Part shown: positions 35,147 to 45,400 of the stretch, in pieces | Layout of the letters: each line of letters opens with the position of its first letter | Position numbering within the stretch: position 1 is the first letter of the stretch | NCBI GenBank assembly: GCA_902801125.1 | Contig: CADCGT010000001.1 | Location: 1-64,000, forward strand | DNA: 64,000 nucleotides | Origin: an uncultured Pseudomonadota bacterium | GTDB taxonomy: Bacteria > Pseudomonadota > Alphaproteobacteria > Rs-D84 | Direction of reading: 5' to 3' | The notes under the pieces: model-generated | The model's database searches: none | What the model saw: only the letters and a program-made list of their open reading frames with translations | Told to the model about the DNA's origin: nothing | Program-made: the position numbers and the translations under genes

Positions 35147-36911
35147 TACAGAAATATCAAAACAATTTGACCGCCGAAGCGCACTGTTTTTAACAATGGG
35201 GGCGATTCTTACATCCGGCCTTATTATGCGAATGTTGCAAATGCAATTATTCGGATATCATGATTATAAAAAGAAAAGCGAAAATAATTCATTTCGTATC
35301 CAGGTTGATATGCCTGAACGCGGTAAAATACTGGCGCGGGGTGGGGCGGCAATATCACATGATGCGCCTATATATCGCATATATATTATTCCCGAAGAAA
35401 CCGATGATTTGGAAAATTTGGTAAATATTGTCGCAAATGATTTAAACATTGCGAAAAAACGCGTCGACAGAATTTGGCGACACATAAAAAAACAACAAAA
35501 ATTTCAACCAGTATTGGTTAGTGAAAATACCGATTGGAATACATTGGCAAAAATCCAGGCAAAAAATCTGCCTGGGTTGCATGTCCAGGGTGGATATGGT
35601 CGCGTATATGAACTGGGGCCGGCGGGCGCACAATTTTTTGGTTATGTTGGCGCACCGGAAAAACCGGTTGCGAACGCGCCTTTCTTTACCAACGGTATAA
35701 CCGGAATTGAAAAGACATTTAATAAAACACTGGCCGGGATTCCGGGGCAAACCGTTATGATAACAAACGCCGTTGGACGCATTACCGGCGAAGATAAAAC
35801 ACAATTTCGCCAACCAATTACCGGAAATGATATTAGAACAACCATAAATGATTCTGCCCAGCGCGTTTTGTATGATTCACTTACCCTGTACAAGGCCGGA
35901 TGTGGTGTCGCACTGGATATAGAAACAGGCGATATTTTGGCAATGGCATCCACGCCCAGTTTTGACCCAAATAATTTTTCGGGTGATGATGCAGAAGAAT
36001 ATATAGAAGACCTGCGCCAGAATTTTGCAAAACCGTTTATGAATAAAGTCTTTGAAGGGTTGTATCCGCCGGGTTCAACATTCAAAATTATTGTTGCCTT
36101 GGCCGCATTAGAGGCCGGCGCCGTCACATTAAAAGAAACCGTATATTGCCCGGGACATTGGGATTATGGTGACCGGCGATATCATTGCTGGGAACACAAG
36201 GGGCATGGTAAAGTAAACCTTGTCGGGGCATTGAAACATTCGTGCGATATTTATTTCTATCAATTGGCGTTACGCATTGGAATCGATGCAATTAAACGCA
36301 TGGCAATAAGACTTGGGATGACCGAAAAATTTATCGAAGATATTATTTCTAAACAAATGCCCGGGATTATCCCAGACAGAAAATGGAAAGAAAAAAATGT
36401 CGGTTCAAAATGGGTGCATGGTGACACGGTTATTTCCGGCATAGGCCAGGGATTTATACTGGTCAACTGTATGCAATTGGCGGTTATGATGGCGCGTGTT
36501 GCGTCAAACCGACGCGTTGTGCCGCGGTTGATTTACGATGAAAAAAAACCAGAATTTCCATCTATGGGATTACAGGAAAAAAATATTCGCCATGTGTTGG
36601 ATGGATTGGAAGAAGTCCTTAAAAAGGGTGGGACCGCATTCGGCAGTGCAATAAATGTAAATGGTGCGAAAATGGGCGGAAAAACCGGCACTTCCCAGGT
36701 GCGCAGTATTTCACGCGCCGAACGAATAAGTGGCGTTTTGACAAACGAACAATTAAAATGGAATATGCGTAATCACGGGTTGTTTGTTGGATACGCGCCG
36801 ACAAATGCCCCAAAATACGCCGTATGCGTCATTACCGAACATTCCGGCGGCAGTGGCAGTGCCGCAAGAACCGCCGCCGCAACAATGAAAAAACTGTTAG
36901 AAAAAGAATAA
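35139..36911 (+). CDS. mrdA: Penicillin-binding protein 2 (elongasome transpeptidase)
   Basis: PBP2 (590 residues) cross-links side-wall peptidoglycan. Membrane anchor at about 15-33; pedestal domain with MPERGKILARGG; transpeptidase motifs SXXK in PPGSTFKIIVALAALE, SXN-type SCDIYFYQLALRIG (SCD is normal for this class) and KTG in GGKTGTSQV. Partner of RodA, encoded next. Activity depends on MreC, encoded upstream. Confidence 0.96.
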   Translation: MIDTEISKQFDRRSALFLTMGAILTSGLIMRMLQMQLFGYHDYKKKSENNSFRIQVDMPERGKILARGGAAISHDAPIYRIYIIPEETDDLENLVNIVANDLNIAKKRVDRIWRHIKKQQKFQPVLVSENTDWNTLAKIQAKNLPGLHVQGGYGRVYELGPAGAQFFGYVGAPEKPVANAPFFTNGITGIEKTFNKTLAGIPGQTVMITNAVGRITGEDKTQFRQPITGNDIRTTINDSAQRVLYDSLTLYKAGCGVALDIETGDILAMASTPSFDPNNFSGDDAEEYIEDLRQNFAKPFMNKVFEGLYPPGSTFKIIVALAALEAGAVTLKETVYCPGHWDYGDRRYHCWEHKGHGKVNLVGALKHSCDIYFYQLALRIGIDAIKRMAIRLGMTEKFIEDIISKQMPGIIPDRKWKEKNVGSKWVHGDTVISGIGQGFILVNCMQLAVMMARVASNRRVVPRLIYDEKKPEFPSMGLQEKNIRHVLDGLEEVLKKGGTAFGSAINVNGAKMGGKTGTSQVRSISRAERISGVLTNEQLKWNMRNHGLFVGYAPTNAPKYAVCVITEHSGGSGSAARTAAATMKKLLEKE

Positions 36912-36917
36912 AAAACT

Positions 36918-38063
36918 ATGAGCAAACAAACACGTGTTTCTAATGCAAATATGATGAGTTTTTCCGAAAGACTGTCGCGTTTTTCGTGGGGATTGTTTGT
37001 GCCAATGTGTTTGGTTTTGATTATATCAGAAGTAATGCTTTATTCTGCGGGTGGTGGGTCATGGAACCCATTTGCATTGTCACAGTTGTTAAAGATTATT
37101 GTTGGGTTTGGTGTATTTTTTGTTGCCGCGTTTACAAATATAAAACTTTGGATTAAATCGGCAAATGTGATTTATGTTATCGCGCTGATTTTAATTATTT
37201 TGGTGACATTTGTTGGACATACCGGCATGGGCGCACAACGATGGTTAAACCTTGGGTTTATACACATTCAACCATCAGAAATGTTCAAAATGGCGTTGGT
37301 TTTGGCATTGGCGCGATATTTCGCATGGATGAATTCGGTGGATTTAAATAAATTCAAAAACTATATTGTGCCGGCAATGATGATGTTGGTGCCATTCGGA
37401 CTTATTGTATTACAGCCAGACCTTGGTACGGCATTATCTATTGCGATGATTACAATTGGAATGTTCTATATTGTTGGTGCAAATAAAAAGTGGTTTATTA
37501 TTGGTGCGATACTTGCGGTTATGGCTGCGCCTGTGGTGTGGTATGGTGGAATGCACCAATATCAACGCGAAAGAATTATTACTTTTTTGGACCCAGACCA
37601 TGATGCGCGCGGTGCCGGGTACCAGATAAACCAGGCAAAAATCGCATTCGGCAGTGGTGGCGTCTTTGGCAAAGGATATATGAATGGGTCACAATCGCAA
37701 CAATCGTTCTTGCCCGAAAAACAGACCGATTTTATATTCACTATGCTTGGCGAAGAATTCGGATTTTTTGGTGCATTTTTATTATTGGCACTGTATACAT
37801 TCATTGTTGCGGTGTTGTTCTGGGCCGCAAAAACATGCCGAAACAGGTTTGGACAATTGGTGTGTTTTGGTTTTATGTTGAACTTTTTCATTTATTATTT
37901 TATAAATATATCTATGGTTTTGGGTCTTGTCCCAACCGTGGGTGTTCCATTACCACTTATGTCCTTTGGCGGCAGCAGTCTTTTATCACTGATGTTCGGA
38001 TTTGGACTTTGTGAAAATGCGCACATACATAAAGACCAACAATTATCTGCCAAAGGAAGTTAG
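36918..38063 (+). CDS. rodA: Peptidoglycan glycosyltransferase RodA
   Basis: RodA (381 residues) is the SEDS-family glycan polymerase of the elongasome. About ten membrane helices; GHTGMGAQRWLNLGFIHIQPSE, QPDLGTALS, the loop ARGAGYQINQAKIAFGSGGVFGKGY, FLPEKQTDFIFTMLGEEFGF with its catalytic-site acidic residues, and VGVPLPLMSFGGSSLL are signatures. Six bp after mrdA and 2 bp before topA. Confidence 0.97.
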   Translation: MSKQTRVSNANMMSFSERLSRFSWGLFVPMCLVLIISEVMLYSAGGGSWNPFALSQLLKIIVGFGVFFVAAFTNIKLWIKSANVIYVIALILIILVTFVGHTGMGAQRWLNLGFIHIQPSEMFKMALVLALARYFAWMNSVDLNKFKNYIVPAMMMLVPFGLIVLQPDLGTALSIAMITIGMFYIVGANKKWFIIGAILAVMAAPVVWYGGMHQYQRERIITFLDPDHDARGAGYQINQAKIAFGSGGVFGKGYMNGSQSQQSFLPEKQTDFIFTMLGEEFGFFGAFLLLALYTFIVAVLFWAAKTCRNRFGQLVCFGFMLNFFIYYFINISMVLGLVPTVGVPLPLMSFGGSSLLSLMFGFGLCENAHIHKDQQLSAKGS

Positions 38064-38065
38064 AA

Positions 38066-40300
38066 ATGAATTTACTTATCGTAGAATCTCCGTCAAAGGC
38101 CAAGACAATTGAAAAATACCTTGGTGCCGGGTGGCATGTTATCGCATCGGTCGGACATGTGCGGGATTTAGTTCCAGAAAATGGCAGTGTTGATACCGAA
38201 CATGATTTTGCAATGCGTTGGCAAATTATGCCCGGTAAAGAAAAACAAATAAAATTGATTACTGATAATGTTAAACGGGCCGATGCAGTATACCTTGCGT
38301 CCGATCCGGACCGCGAAGGTGAAGCCATTGCATGGCATATTCTTGATATATTAAATTCAAAAAAATTACTTGGTAAAACACCGGTTTATCGTGTCGCGTT
38401 CCATGAAATTACAAAGCGCGCGGTTATGGACGCAATTGCGCACCCGCGTGAAATAGATTCTGATTTGGTCGATGCATATTTGGTACGGCGCGCGTTGGAT
38501 TACCTTATTGGATTTGAAATATCGCCACTGCTTTGGCGGCGGAACCTTGGGAAATCGGCGGGACGCGTGCAATCGGTTGCGGTTAAATTGGTGGTTGACC
38601 GTGAACGCGAAATCGAAGATTTTACGGCGGTTGAATATTGGTCTGTGACGGCAAAATGCGATGCAAATAAAAAATATTTTGATGCAAATTTAATATCGTT
38701 TGATGGCGAAAAAATCGACAAGATGACATTGAAAAACCGTGCCGATGTCGATAATGTTTTATCAAAGTTAAAAACGCCTGTATGCGCCGCGGTTTCCCGT
38801 ATAGAACGGAAAAAGGTTTCAAACAAACCGTATGCACCATTCACGACAAGTACATTACAACAAGAAGCCGCACGCAAATTATATTTTTCATCAAAACGCA
38901 CTATGTCCGTTGCCCAGAAATTATACGAAAACGGGTTTATCACATATATGCGAACCGATGCAACAAACCTGTCCATGGATGCGGTAAACGAAATTCGCGG
39001 ATTTATTGCAAAAAACTATGGCGATAAATTCTTGCCCGCGTCGCCAAATGTGTATGTCACAAAATCAAAAAATGCCCAGGAAGCACACGAAGCAATTCGT
39101 CCAACACACTTTGATTCCGCGGAAAACAACCTTGCGGGGGATGAAAAGAAACTTTATGATTTGATATGGAAACGAACAATTGCATGTCAAATGACGAATG
39201 CAGAATTTGATTCGGTGGCGGCGGATATTTTAACCGATGATAAAATCGCAACATTTCATACCGTCGGACGAACACGCACATTTGACGGGTTTATGAAGGT
39301 TTATATCGAAGACCGTGACGACGACGAAGAAGAATCTGATAAAAAATTACCGGCAATGAATGTTGGTGATAAAATTGAAATATCTGAAATAAAACCAGAA
39401 CAACATTTTACCCAGCCGCCCGCACGATATACCGAGGCATCATTGGTTAAAAAATTGGAAGAATTGGGAATAGGGCGTCCGTCAACATACGCAACAATTA
39501 TGTCTACGATTGTTGACCGGCAATATGTTGAACAGGATAAACAACGCCGTTTTCATCCAACGCCCGGTGGATGGGTGATTGCCGCATATTTGTCTAAATA
39601 TTTTACAGATTTGGTCGATGTGAACTTTACCGCAAAAACCGAAGATACATTGGATGATGTTTCAAATGGCAAGACGGCAAAATTGAACGCGCTGAATGAA
39701 TTTTGGGGTGATACAAAAAATATGATTGCCGGTGCGCGTGATATTAAAACAGCCGATATTATCGATAATATAAATAAATTTATGAATAAACATTTGTTCC
39801 CGGCGGGTGAAAATAAATGTCCAAAATGTGGTGGCGCATTGGGAATAAAACTTTCAAAATTTGGACCGTTTATTGGTTGCGAAAATTACCCAACATGTGA
39901 TTATACAAAACGGCTGTATACGGCGGAAACCACGACAGGCGAACAAAATAAAAATGACACCAAAGAATTGGGTGATGGTATTATTTTCCGCGTTGGAAAA
40001 TTCGGCCCGTATGTGACCGATGGGGTAAAAAATGTGTCTGCGAAAAAATATAATGCCGATACAATTACACTGGATATCGCGCGCGAATTGTTGGCCGGCG
40101 AAAAAAAGAAAGTCGAACCGATTGAAATTGGAAAAAATCCGGCAACCGATAAAATGATTTATTTCTATCCAACCGGTCGATATGGCGCGTATATTTCAAG
40201 CAACAAGGTAAATGTCAGTGTCAAAGAACAACCCGATTTAGACACCGCAATAGATTTGATAAATAATAAAAAACCAAATAAAAGATTTTCGAAAAAATAA
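38066..40300 (+). CDS. topA: DNA topoisomerase I
   Basis: Type IA topoisomerase relaxing negative supercoils. TOPRIM at the N-terminus (LLIVESPSKAKTIEKYLG, ASDPDREGEAIAWH), active-site tyrosine in YENGFITYMRTDATN, and YATIMSTIVDRQYV. The C-terminus has one zinc ribbon (CPKCGGALGI...FIGCENYPTCDYTKRL) and a short repeat region. At 744 residues it is shorter than many alphaproteobacterial TopA (830-900), because of fewer C-terminal zinc/repeat modules. Its stop overlaps the dnaG start by 1 bp. Confidence 0.96.
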   Translation: MNLLIVESPSKAKTIEKYLGAGWHVIASVGHVRDLVPENGSVDTEHDFAMRWQIMPGKEKQIKLITDNVKRADAVYLASDPDREGEAIAWHILDILNSKKLLGKTPVYRVAFHEITKRAVMDAIAHPREIDSDLVDAYLVRRALDYLIGFEISPLLWRRNLGKSAGRVQSVAVKLVVDREREIEDFTAVEYWSVTAKCDANKKYFDANLISFDGEKIDKMTLKNRADVDNVLSKLKTPVCAAVSRIERKKVSNKPYAPFTTSTLQQEAARKLYFSSKRTMSVAQKLYENGFITYMRTDATNLSMDAVNEIRGFIAKNYGDKFLPASPNVYVTKSKNAQEAHEAIRPTHFDSAENNLAGDEKKLYDLIWKRTIACQMTNAEFDSVAADILTDDKIATFHTVGRTRTFDGFMKVYIEDRDDDEEESDKKLPAMNVGDKIEISEIKPEQHFTQPPARYTEASLVKKLEELGIGRPSTYATIMSTIVDRQYVEQDKQRRFHPTPGGWVIAAYLSKYFTDLVDVNFTAKTEDTLDDVSNGKTAKLNALNEFWGDTKNMIAGARDIKTADIIDNINKFMNKHLFPAGENKCPKCGGALGIKLSKFGPFIGCENYPTCDYTKRLYTAETTTGEQNKNDTKELGDGIIFRVGKFGPYVTDGVKNVSAKKYNADTITLDIARELLAGEKKKVEPIEIGKNPATDKMIYFYPTGRYGAYISSNKVNVSVKEQPDLDTAIDLINNKKPNKRFSKK

Positions 40301-41913
40301 TGGCAAAATACGACAATAATTTTACAGACCAATTACGCCAAAGGTTATCTGTGGTTGATGTTGTGTCGCGGCGTGTGCCATTGGTTAAACGCGGTCAAAA
40401 TTATTGGGGATGTTGTCCGTTTCATAATGAAAAAACACCGTCTTTTTCGGTCAGTGAAGATAAAGGTTTTTATCACTGTTTCGGGTGCGGAAAACATGGC
40501 GACATTATTTCTTTTACAATGGAATCTGAACATGTTGATTTTAAAACCGCAATTGCCGAATTGGCCGATATGGCGGGATTAAAATTGCCGACATATAAAC
40601 CAAAAACAAAACAACAAATTGAATCCGAAGAATCGTATATAACCATAACGGCGGCCGCGGCCAAGATTTACGCCGAAAAATTATTTTCACCCGATGGTGC
40701 GCATGCGTTGGAATACGTGCGTCGCCGCGGTTTTAGTGATGAAATGATAAAAAAATATGGCATCGGGTATGCACCAAAAAATAATATTATTTCAAATAAA
40801 TTTGCGAATATTAAACAAGAAAAAGTTATTGCGACGGGACTTGTCCGGCGCGGTGATTACGGGTTGTATGATTTCTTTCGTGATAAATTGATGTTTCCTA
40901 TTTTTAATGCACACGGTCAAATTGTTGCATTTTCCGGGCGTTCATTGGATGGGTCCGAACCAAAATATATAAATACAACCGATACAGAAATGTTTCATAA
41001 ACGGCAAACTCTGTTCGGGTTTAATTTTGCACGCGAATCTATTCATCGTGCAAACCGCGCAATTATTGTCGAAGGTCAAATTGACGCAATTCAAATGCAA
41101 TGTCATGGTTTTGGTGAAACGGTTGCGCCACTTGGCACCGCATTGACCGAAGACCACATTGCAATTCTGTGCAAGGCAAACAGAAATATTATTTTCTGTT
41201 TTGATGGTGATGGGGCGGGGCAAAAGGCCGCCGCGCGTGCATGTGGTATTATTTTACCATTCTTGCGTGATAATTCTGATGTGCGTTTTGCGTTTGTGAC
41301 GGGCGGCAAAGACCCAGATGAAGTATTGAAAAATGGTGGCCCGGGCGAGATGAAAAAAATTATAGATTCGGCGACGCCATTGGTTGATTTTTTATGGAAT
41401 ATTACAAATAAAAACTATTTAATAAATACACCGGCCGGTCGGGTCCAGGCGGAAAAATTTATCAAAACAAATACCGATAAAATAACCGATAAAATGTTGC
41501 GCGCAGAATATGAACGCGAATATAATAATCGTAAATTTAATGAATGGCATAAATGGAAAAAAAATTCGGATACGGTAAATATTGATGTCCCGGAAATAGA
41601 TAACATTATTAAAAACACACTTGTTTATATTGTAAATAAATTTCCATCGGTTGCCGAACGATACGGTGATTTTATATCAAAATTTAATCTTGATTTAGAT
41701 TCAGATGTCAAAGTTGATTTTGATATGGATTTAAAATCTGCGGAAAAATATATAATCACTTTAAAGATACAAAAATATATGGAAAGTTTAGAAAAACAAA
41801 AACATGATTTAATGGTGCGCGGACTTTCGGGCGAAAGTGATGTAAGCCAAGAAATCCGCCGTATAGACGATGAAATAAACCGCATGAGAGAGAAGTTCGA
41901 TTTGTTAGTGTAA
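40300..41913 (+). CDS. dnaG: DNA primase
   Basis: DnaG (537 residues) makes RNA primers. CHC2 zinc domain (GCCPFHNEKTPSF...FYHCFGCGKHGD), RNA-polymerase core with GYAPKNN, FSGRSLDGSEPKYINTTDTEMFHK, TOPRIM EGQIDAIQMQ and FDGDGAGQKAA. It is 60-100 residues short of usual; the C-terminal DnaB-binding domain looks reduced. Its last codons and TAA stop (TTAGTGTAA) lie within the arm of repeat copy 2. Confidence 0.95.
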   Translation: MAKYDNNFTDQLRQRLSVVDVVSRRVPLVKRGQNYWGCCPFHNEKTPSFSVSEDKGFYHCFGCGKHGDIISFTMESEHVDFKTAIAELADMAGLKLPTYKPKTKQQIESEESYITITAAAAKIYAEKLFSPDGAHALEYVRRRGFSDEMIKKYGIGYAPKNNIISNKFANIKQEKVIATGLVRRGDYGLYDFFRDKLMFPIFNAHGQIVAFSGRSLDGSEPKYINTTDTEMFHKRQTLFGFNFARESIHRANRAIIVEGQIDAIQMQCHGFGETVAPLGTALTEDHIAILCKANRNIIFCFDGDGAGQKAAARACGIILPFLRDNSDVRFAFVTGGKDPDEVLKNGGPGEMKKIIDSATPLVDFLWNITNKNYLINTPAGRVQAEKFIKTNTDKITDKMLRAEYEREYNNRKFNEWHKWKKNSDTVNIDVPEIDNIIKNTLVYIVNKFPSVAERYGDFISKFNLDLDSDVKVDFDMDLKSAEKYIITLKIQKYMESLEKQKHDLMVRGLSGESDVSQEIRRIDDEINRMREKFDLLV

Positions 41914-42033
41914 GTGGTTATAGTGTTAGTGGTTAGTGGATAGTGGTTAGTGATTGGTGGCCTCTGGAATAAATTCAGAATTGCAAAATTATTCCAGATT
42001 CTACTAACCACTTACACTAGCCACTAACCACTA
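41905..42033. repeat. TAGTGG palindromic repeat, full copy 2
   Basis: Arms TTAGTGTAAGTGGTTATAGTG... and ...CACTAGCCACTAACCACTA around the core TCTGGAATAA...TTATTCCAGA. The left end holds the dnaG stop; the right end CTA (42031-42033) is the stop of the convergent gene. The central 60 bp is almost identical to copy 3. Confidence 0.9.
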
Positions 42034-42636
42034 TAAACACAATTTTAATTCGTGGTTGTCTTCGTTTTGGTCGATGCGTTTGTTACGAATTTCCATTGCC
42101 GCATTTATTTTTTGCTTCATTAAAATACTTTCAGAATGTTCAGACATTTTTTGATTTATATCGCCAATCGCAAATTCTATTTCATCGCGCGAAGATACAA
42201 ATATTGGCATTACAGAATTTGCAGAATTAAATACAGAATTCTTTATATCGGTTTCTAAATCGTCTATGACCGATAAATATGCATCTATGTGTTTTTTTTC
42301 GTGATTTAATATCGCATTATATTCACATGAATTTGGTTGATGCGAACCATCTATCTTTATCGAAAAATCATTATAACCAATCAATGCGTCCACAGATTTT
42401 AATACAACACAAAATCCGCCGTCGGATGAAAATATATCAACGGCAATATCATAATCTTCGACCAATGTTGCGACAACATTTGCATGAAATTTATCCATTG
42501 GTTCGTTTGATGACGCAACCGATGTTTTATACACCGGTTTTAATATATTTATTTCCGGTATTTTTTTATATTCAACGCAATTATTTGCATATGCGCAAAA
42601 TGGAATAAATAAAAAACAGATTATTTTTTTTAACAT
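42031..42636 (-). CDS. Periplasmic protein with an HEXXH motif, virB4-linked
   Basis: A 201-residue protein with a signal peptide (residues 1-17, KKIICFLFIPFCAYA, cleavage before NN). The middle has CEYNAILNHEKKHIDAYLSVIDDLE, an HEXXH zinc-protease motif with a preceding cysteine, similar in layout to DUF922-type putative metalloproteases (weak). The C-terminal helix is charged. The ATG is 1 bp past the virB4 stop, so it is the third gene of the virB3-virB4 unit. A role in cell-wall passage or secretion is inferred. Its TAG stop is the edge of repeat copy 2. Confidence 0.7.
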   Translation of the reverse strand: MLKKIICFLFIPFCAYANNCVEYKKIPEINILKPVYKTSVASSNEPMDKFHANVVATLVEDYDIAVDIFSSDGGFCVVLKSVDALIGYNDFSIKIDGSHQPNSCEYNAILNHEKKHIDAYLSVIDDLETDIKNSVFNSANSVMPIFVSSRDEIEFAIGDINQKMSEHSESILMKQKINAAMEIRNKRIDQNEDNHELKLCL

Positions 42637-42637
42637 G

Positions 42638-45055
42638 TTAAAAATCACCTGCACCTTGCTTTCTAAGGTATTCCGCAACAAACGCCGAACCAAATTGGTT
42701 ATATAATTCTTCGGCCAATAATACCGATGAACGGCCTGATTCAAATAAACGCAATAAATTCCCAAGTCCACCAAGTTCAGTATTCAAAATTACCGATTCA
42801 TTATTTACAGGTCGCGACAATAACACCGCGCGTTTAAGGTTCGGATAGGCCTTGCCCTGGATAAATGCCATTTCCAATGGATTCAAATTCCAATGTTCAT
42901 AATCCGACGCGTCCGCCGCCGGGTTACGGAAAAACATAATTGTTTGCGCCTGGCCACGGACAACATCACCGATGCCAAGTTTATCAAGAACATTCGCGCG
43001 TTGAAACGCAACCATATATGCCTGGCGATTTTTTCTTCCTTCTTGCAGGCCGGTTATAAAATTATCACGGAACATTTTGTTTTCCAACATTGGCGCGGTT
43101 TCGTCAATCATAATCAATGACGGATTTCCACCCGACACCGTCGTATTATTTATTCGATGTAAAATATATGAAATGACCGCCGGCGCAAGGACCGCATCAG
43201 CCAATATATCGGTAAAATCAAATGTGGTAAGGCGTGATTGTAAATCCAATGTATCGGTTTCTTCATTAAATATATCGCCATATTGTAATGGGTCAATCCA
43301 CTTTTTAAGTGCAGGGCGCATTTTCCCACTGGAAGAAAAACAACTTTCATACAAATTTTTCAACATACGGTCTTTATCAGACAGATAATCAAAATTCACC
43401 GATACCGCACGCGCAATTTCGTCGGCAGACATTGCATCGTTTTGTTCCGATATCATTGCAAACCAACGCCGCAAAAATGCCCGGTTTGCCGCCGTATCCG
43501 GCATTTTTAATGGGTTCAAGTGTGTTAAAAACGTATCGTTATTTTTTTCTTTGCCGTTCATGGTTATATATTTTCCACCGGTCGCAAGTGTGAATATTTC
43601 AGCACCTTTGTTGCGGTCAAAGAAAAACGCCTTTAATTTTTTATGACGCAAAGATTGTGCGATTAAAAACGAAAATAATGTTGTTTTACCACCACCCGTC
43701 GGACCGATTGTCAATGTATGACCCACCGCCGCCGGTTTATCGGACACATGAAATTGAAATTGATACGGGGTTCCCTGGGCCGTGGGGAATACAACCAATG
43801 GCCCCGGACCCCAATCAGAATTTGTAATACCGCGCGGAACACTTGACATAGGAATCGATATTGCCGCCGCACGCGATAACATTTTAAATGTGCGCGGGAA
43901 TGTATCAAAACCCGGAATAATTGAAAAAAGTGATACCTTGGACGCAAAGTTTTCTTGGATTGGCGAAACACCGAACGATGCGGATATTTTTTTAAATTCA
44001 TCAACATATTCTTTTAATTCTTCGGTCGTTTTCGCAAATATTATAAACAACGGATAATAATTCACCATTGTTTGATTTCCGGATACATTTTCATCCATAA
44101 CCGATTCCGCACTTGCGATTTGCTCTTCGGTTGAACCGTTTTCTTTTTCGGCGGTATTGCGCCGTTGGCGAATTGTTGCTTCGACCGCGGCGGCGTCCAT
44201 TATCTTGAAACCATTCATACAAATCATTTCTGTTTGAATTGTATTCACAGAATCATAAAAATCTTCGTCCAAATAATCCGGTGCCGCGCGGAAAGATAAT
44301 AACGCCGCGTAATATTCACGATTACCACTTATATATTTAACAAGTCCGTTGCGCATAAATTCAACATCATCAACAGTGGTAAGTTCGGTTATCTTTTCAT
44401 CACATGTGGCCGGCGCAGGCTTTGTTATCGGTGAAAATATTCGCCCAAAGAAACGCGCCATATTATCACGGGAATTATTTTTCAACATACGCGGTTTGTA
44501 TGCCGCAAGTATAGATTCAATATAATTTCCATACTGGTTTAATTTATCACGCGCACCGGTTCCACGAACAGACAACACTATATAATAATTATTAAGGAAT
44601 ATGCGCAAACCCTGGGACCGCCATTTATCATATATACGTTGTAAAACCGGTTGGTCAAATTCATAATCTGTGTTTTCACCCGCCGCATCGCGCACAGTAA
44701 AAAACCGCATAATAACATTTGGGTCATGAATCTGGTTAAACAATTGCGCACGCAATTCCAAGAATTTTGCACGATTTTCTTCGGTCTGCATACCCGTTTG
44801 CACCCCCGACACCGAATACACACGGACAAGGCATCCATCGTTTAATTCCAATGAATCGTCCGTATAGACCGTTTTGAATGGTATATATTCAGAATAATGT
44901 TTATAACCAAATTTTGGGAAAATATTCTTGATAATTGTCGGTATAAACATCATTAAAATAATAAATACCAATATAACCGCAACAACCATAACCGTCAAAG
45001 TCATGGTTTCTGAAAGTCCACCACCGGCAAAAAATCTAAAAAAATCTTGTATCAT
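42638..45055 (-). CDS. virB4: Type IV secretion ATPase VirB4
   Basis: VirB4/CagE-family ATPase of 805 residues that powers assembly and transport of a type IV secretion system. Walker A GPTGGGKTTLFSF lies near 455-467, Walker B near SLIMIDETAPML, and GLQEGRKNRQAYMVAFQ matches the family helicase-like motif. One N-terminal membrane segment (about 17-42) suggests the VirB3-linked form. Its start overlaps virB3 by 4 bp. The remaining vir genes are not in the window. The size matches the 805-residue class known in Rickettsiales, which is suggestive only. Confidence 0.94.
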   Translation of the reverse strand: MIQDFFRFFAGGGLSETMTLTVMVVAVILVFIILMMFIPTIIKNIFPKFGYKHYSEYIPFKTVYTDDSLELNDGCLVRVYSVSGVQTGMQTEENRAKFLELRAQLFNQIHDPNVIMRFFTVRDAAGENTDYEFDQPVLQRIYDKWRSQGLRIFLNNYYIVLSVRGTGARDKLNQYGNYIESILAAYKPRMLKNNSRDNMARFFGRIFSPITKPAPATCDEKITELTTVDDVEFMRNGLVKYISGNREYYAALLSFRAAPDYLDEDFYDSVNTIQTEMICMNGFKIMDAAAVEATIRQRRNTAEKENGSTEEQIASAESVMDENVSGNQTMVNYYPLFIIFAKTTEELKEYVDEFKKISASFGVSPIQENFASKVSLFSIIPGFDTFPRTFKMLSRAAAISIPMSSVPRGITNSDWGPGPLVVFPTAQGTPYQFQFHVSDKPAAVGHTLTIGPTGGGKTTLFSFLIAQSLRHKKLKAFFFDRNKGAEIFTLATGGKYITMNGKEKNNDTFLTHLNPLKMPDTAANRAFLRRWFAMISEQNDAMSADEIARAVSVNFDYLSDKDRMLKNLYESCFSSSGKMRPALKKWIDPLQYGDIFNEETDTLDLQSRLTTFDFTDILADAVLAPAVISYILHRINNTTVSGGNPSLIMIDETAPMLENKMFRDNFITGLQEGRKNRQAYMVAFQRANVLDKLGIGDVVRGQAQTIMFFRNPAADASDYEHWNLNPLEMAFIQGKAYPNLKRAVLLSRPVNNESVILNTELGGLGNLLRLFESGRSSVLLAEELYNQFGSAFVAEYLRKQGAGDF

Positions 45056-45357
45056 GCCGGTATCCTTTTTGGAATTTTTTCTTTAAACAGTTTTATTTTC
45101 GCAACCAAAATTTGCCCCAATTGCGCATCGCGCTTTGAAAAAGACGCCAAAAACAAATGAACAACAATTACCGAACCCAAAAAATATAATGGGTTAAGGT
45201 AAGTATTTACTTTGTCGGTCCCCAAAACAAATATACCGATAATATAAAGGGTAGTAAAAATACCAAACTGAACCATAAAATTCAGAATCGCCAAAGTATA
45301 TGGCACATAGAACAAATGCGACGGATTCGCCAAAGCTTTCAAGACTTGTTGTCTCAT
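45052..45357 (-). CDS. virB3: VirB3-like type IV secretion protein
   Basis: A 101-residue inner-membrane protein with a short basic start, LANPSHLFYVPYTLAILNFMVQFGIFTTLYIIGIFVLG (one or two helices) and LNPLYFLGSVIVVHLFLASFSKRDAQLGQIL, matching VirB3 size and topology, including the final charged KRDAQ-type segment. Overlap with virB4 supports the call, since VirB3 works directly with VirB4. Sequence identity to known VirB3 is modest. Confidence 0.83.
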   Translation of the reverse strand: MRQQVLKALANPSHLFYVPYTLAILNFMVQFGIFTTLYIIGIFVLGTDKVNTYLNPLYFLGSVIVVHLFLASFSKRDAQLGQILVAKIKLFKEKIPKRIPA

Positions 45358-45400
45358 TTTACCGGTATGTCCCCCCTTTACATATTTTTATTATAACAAT

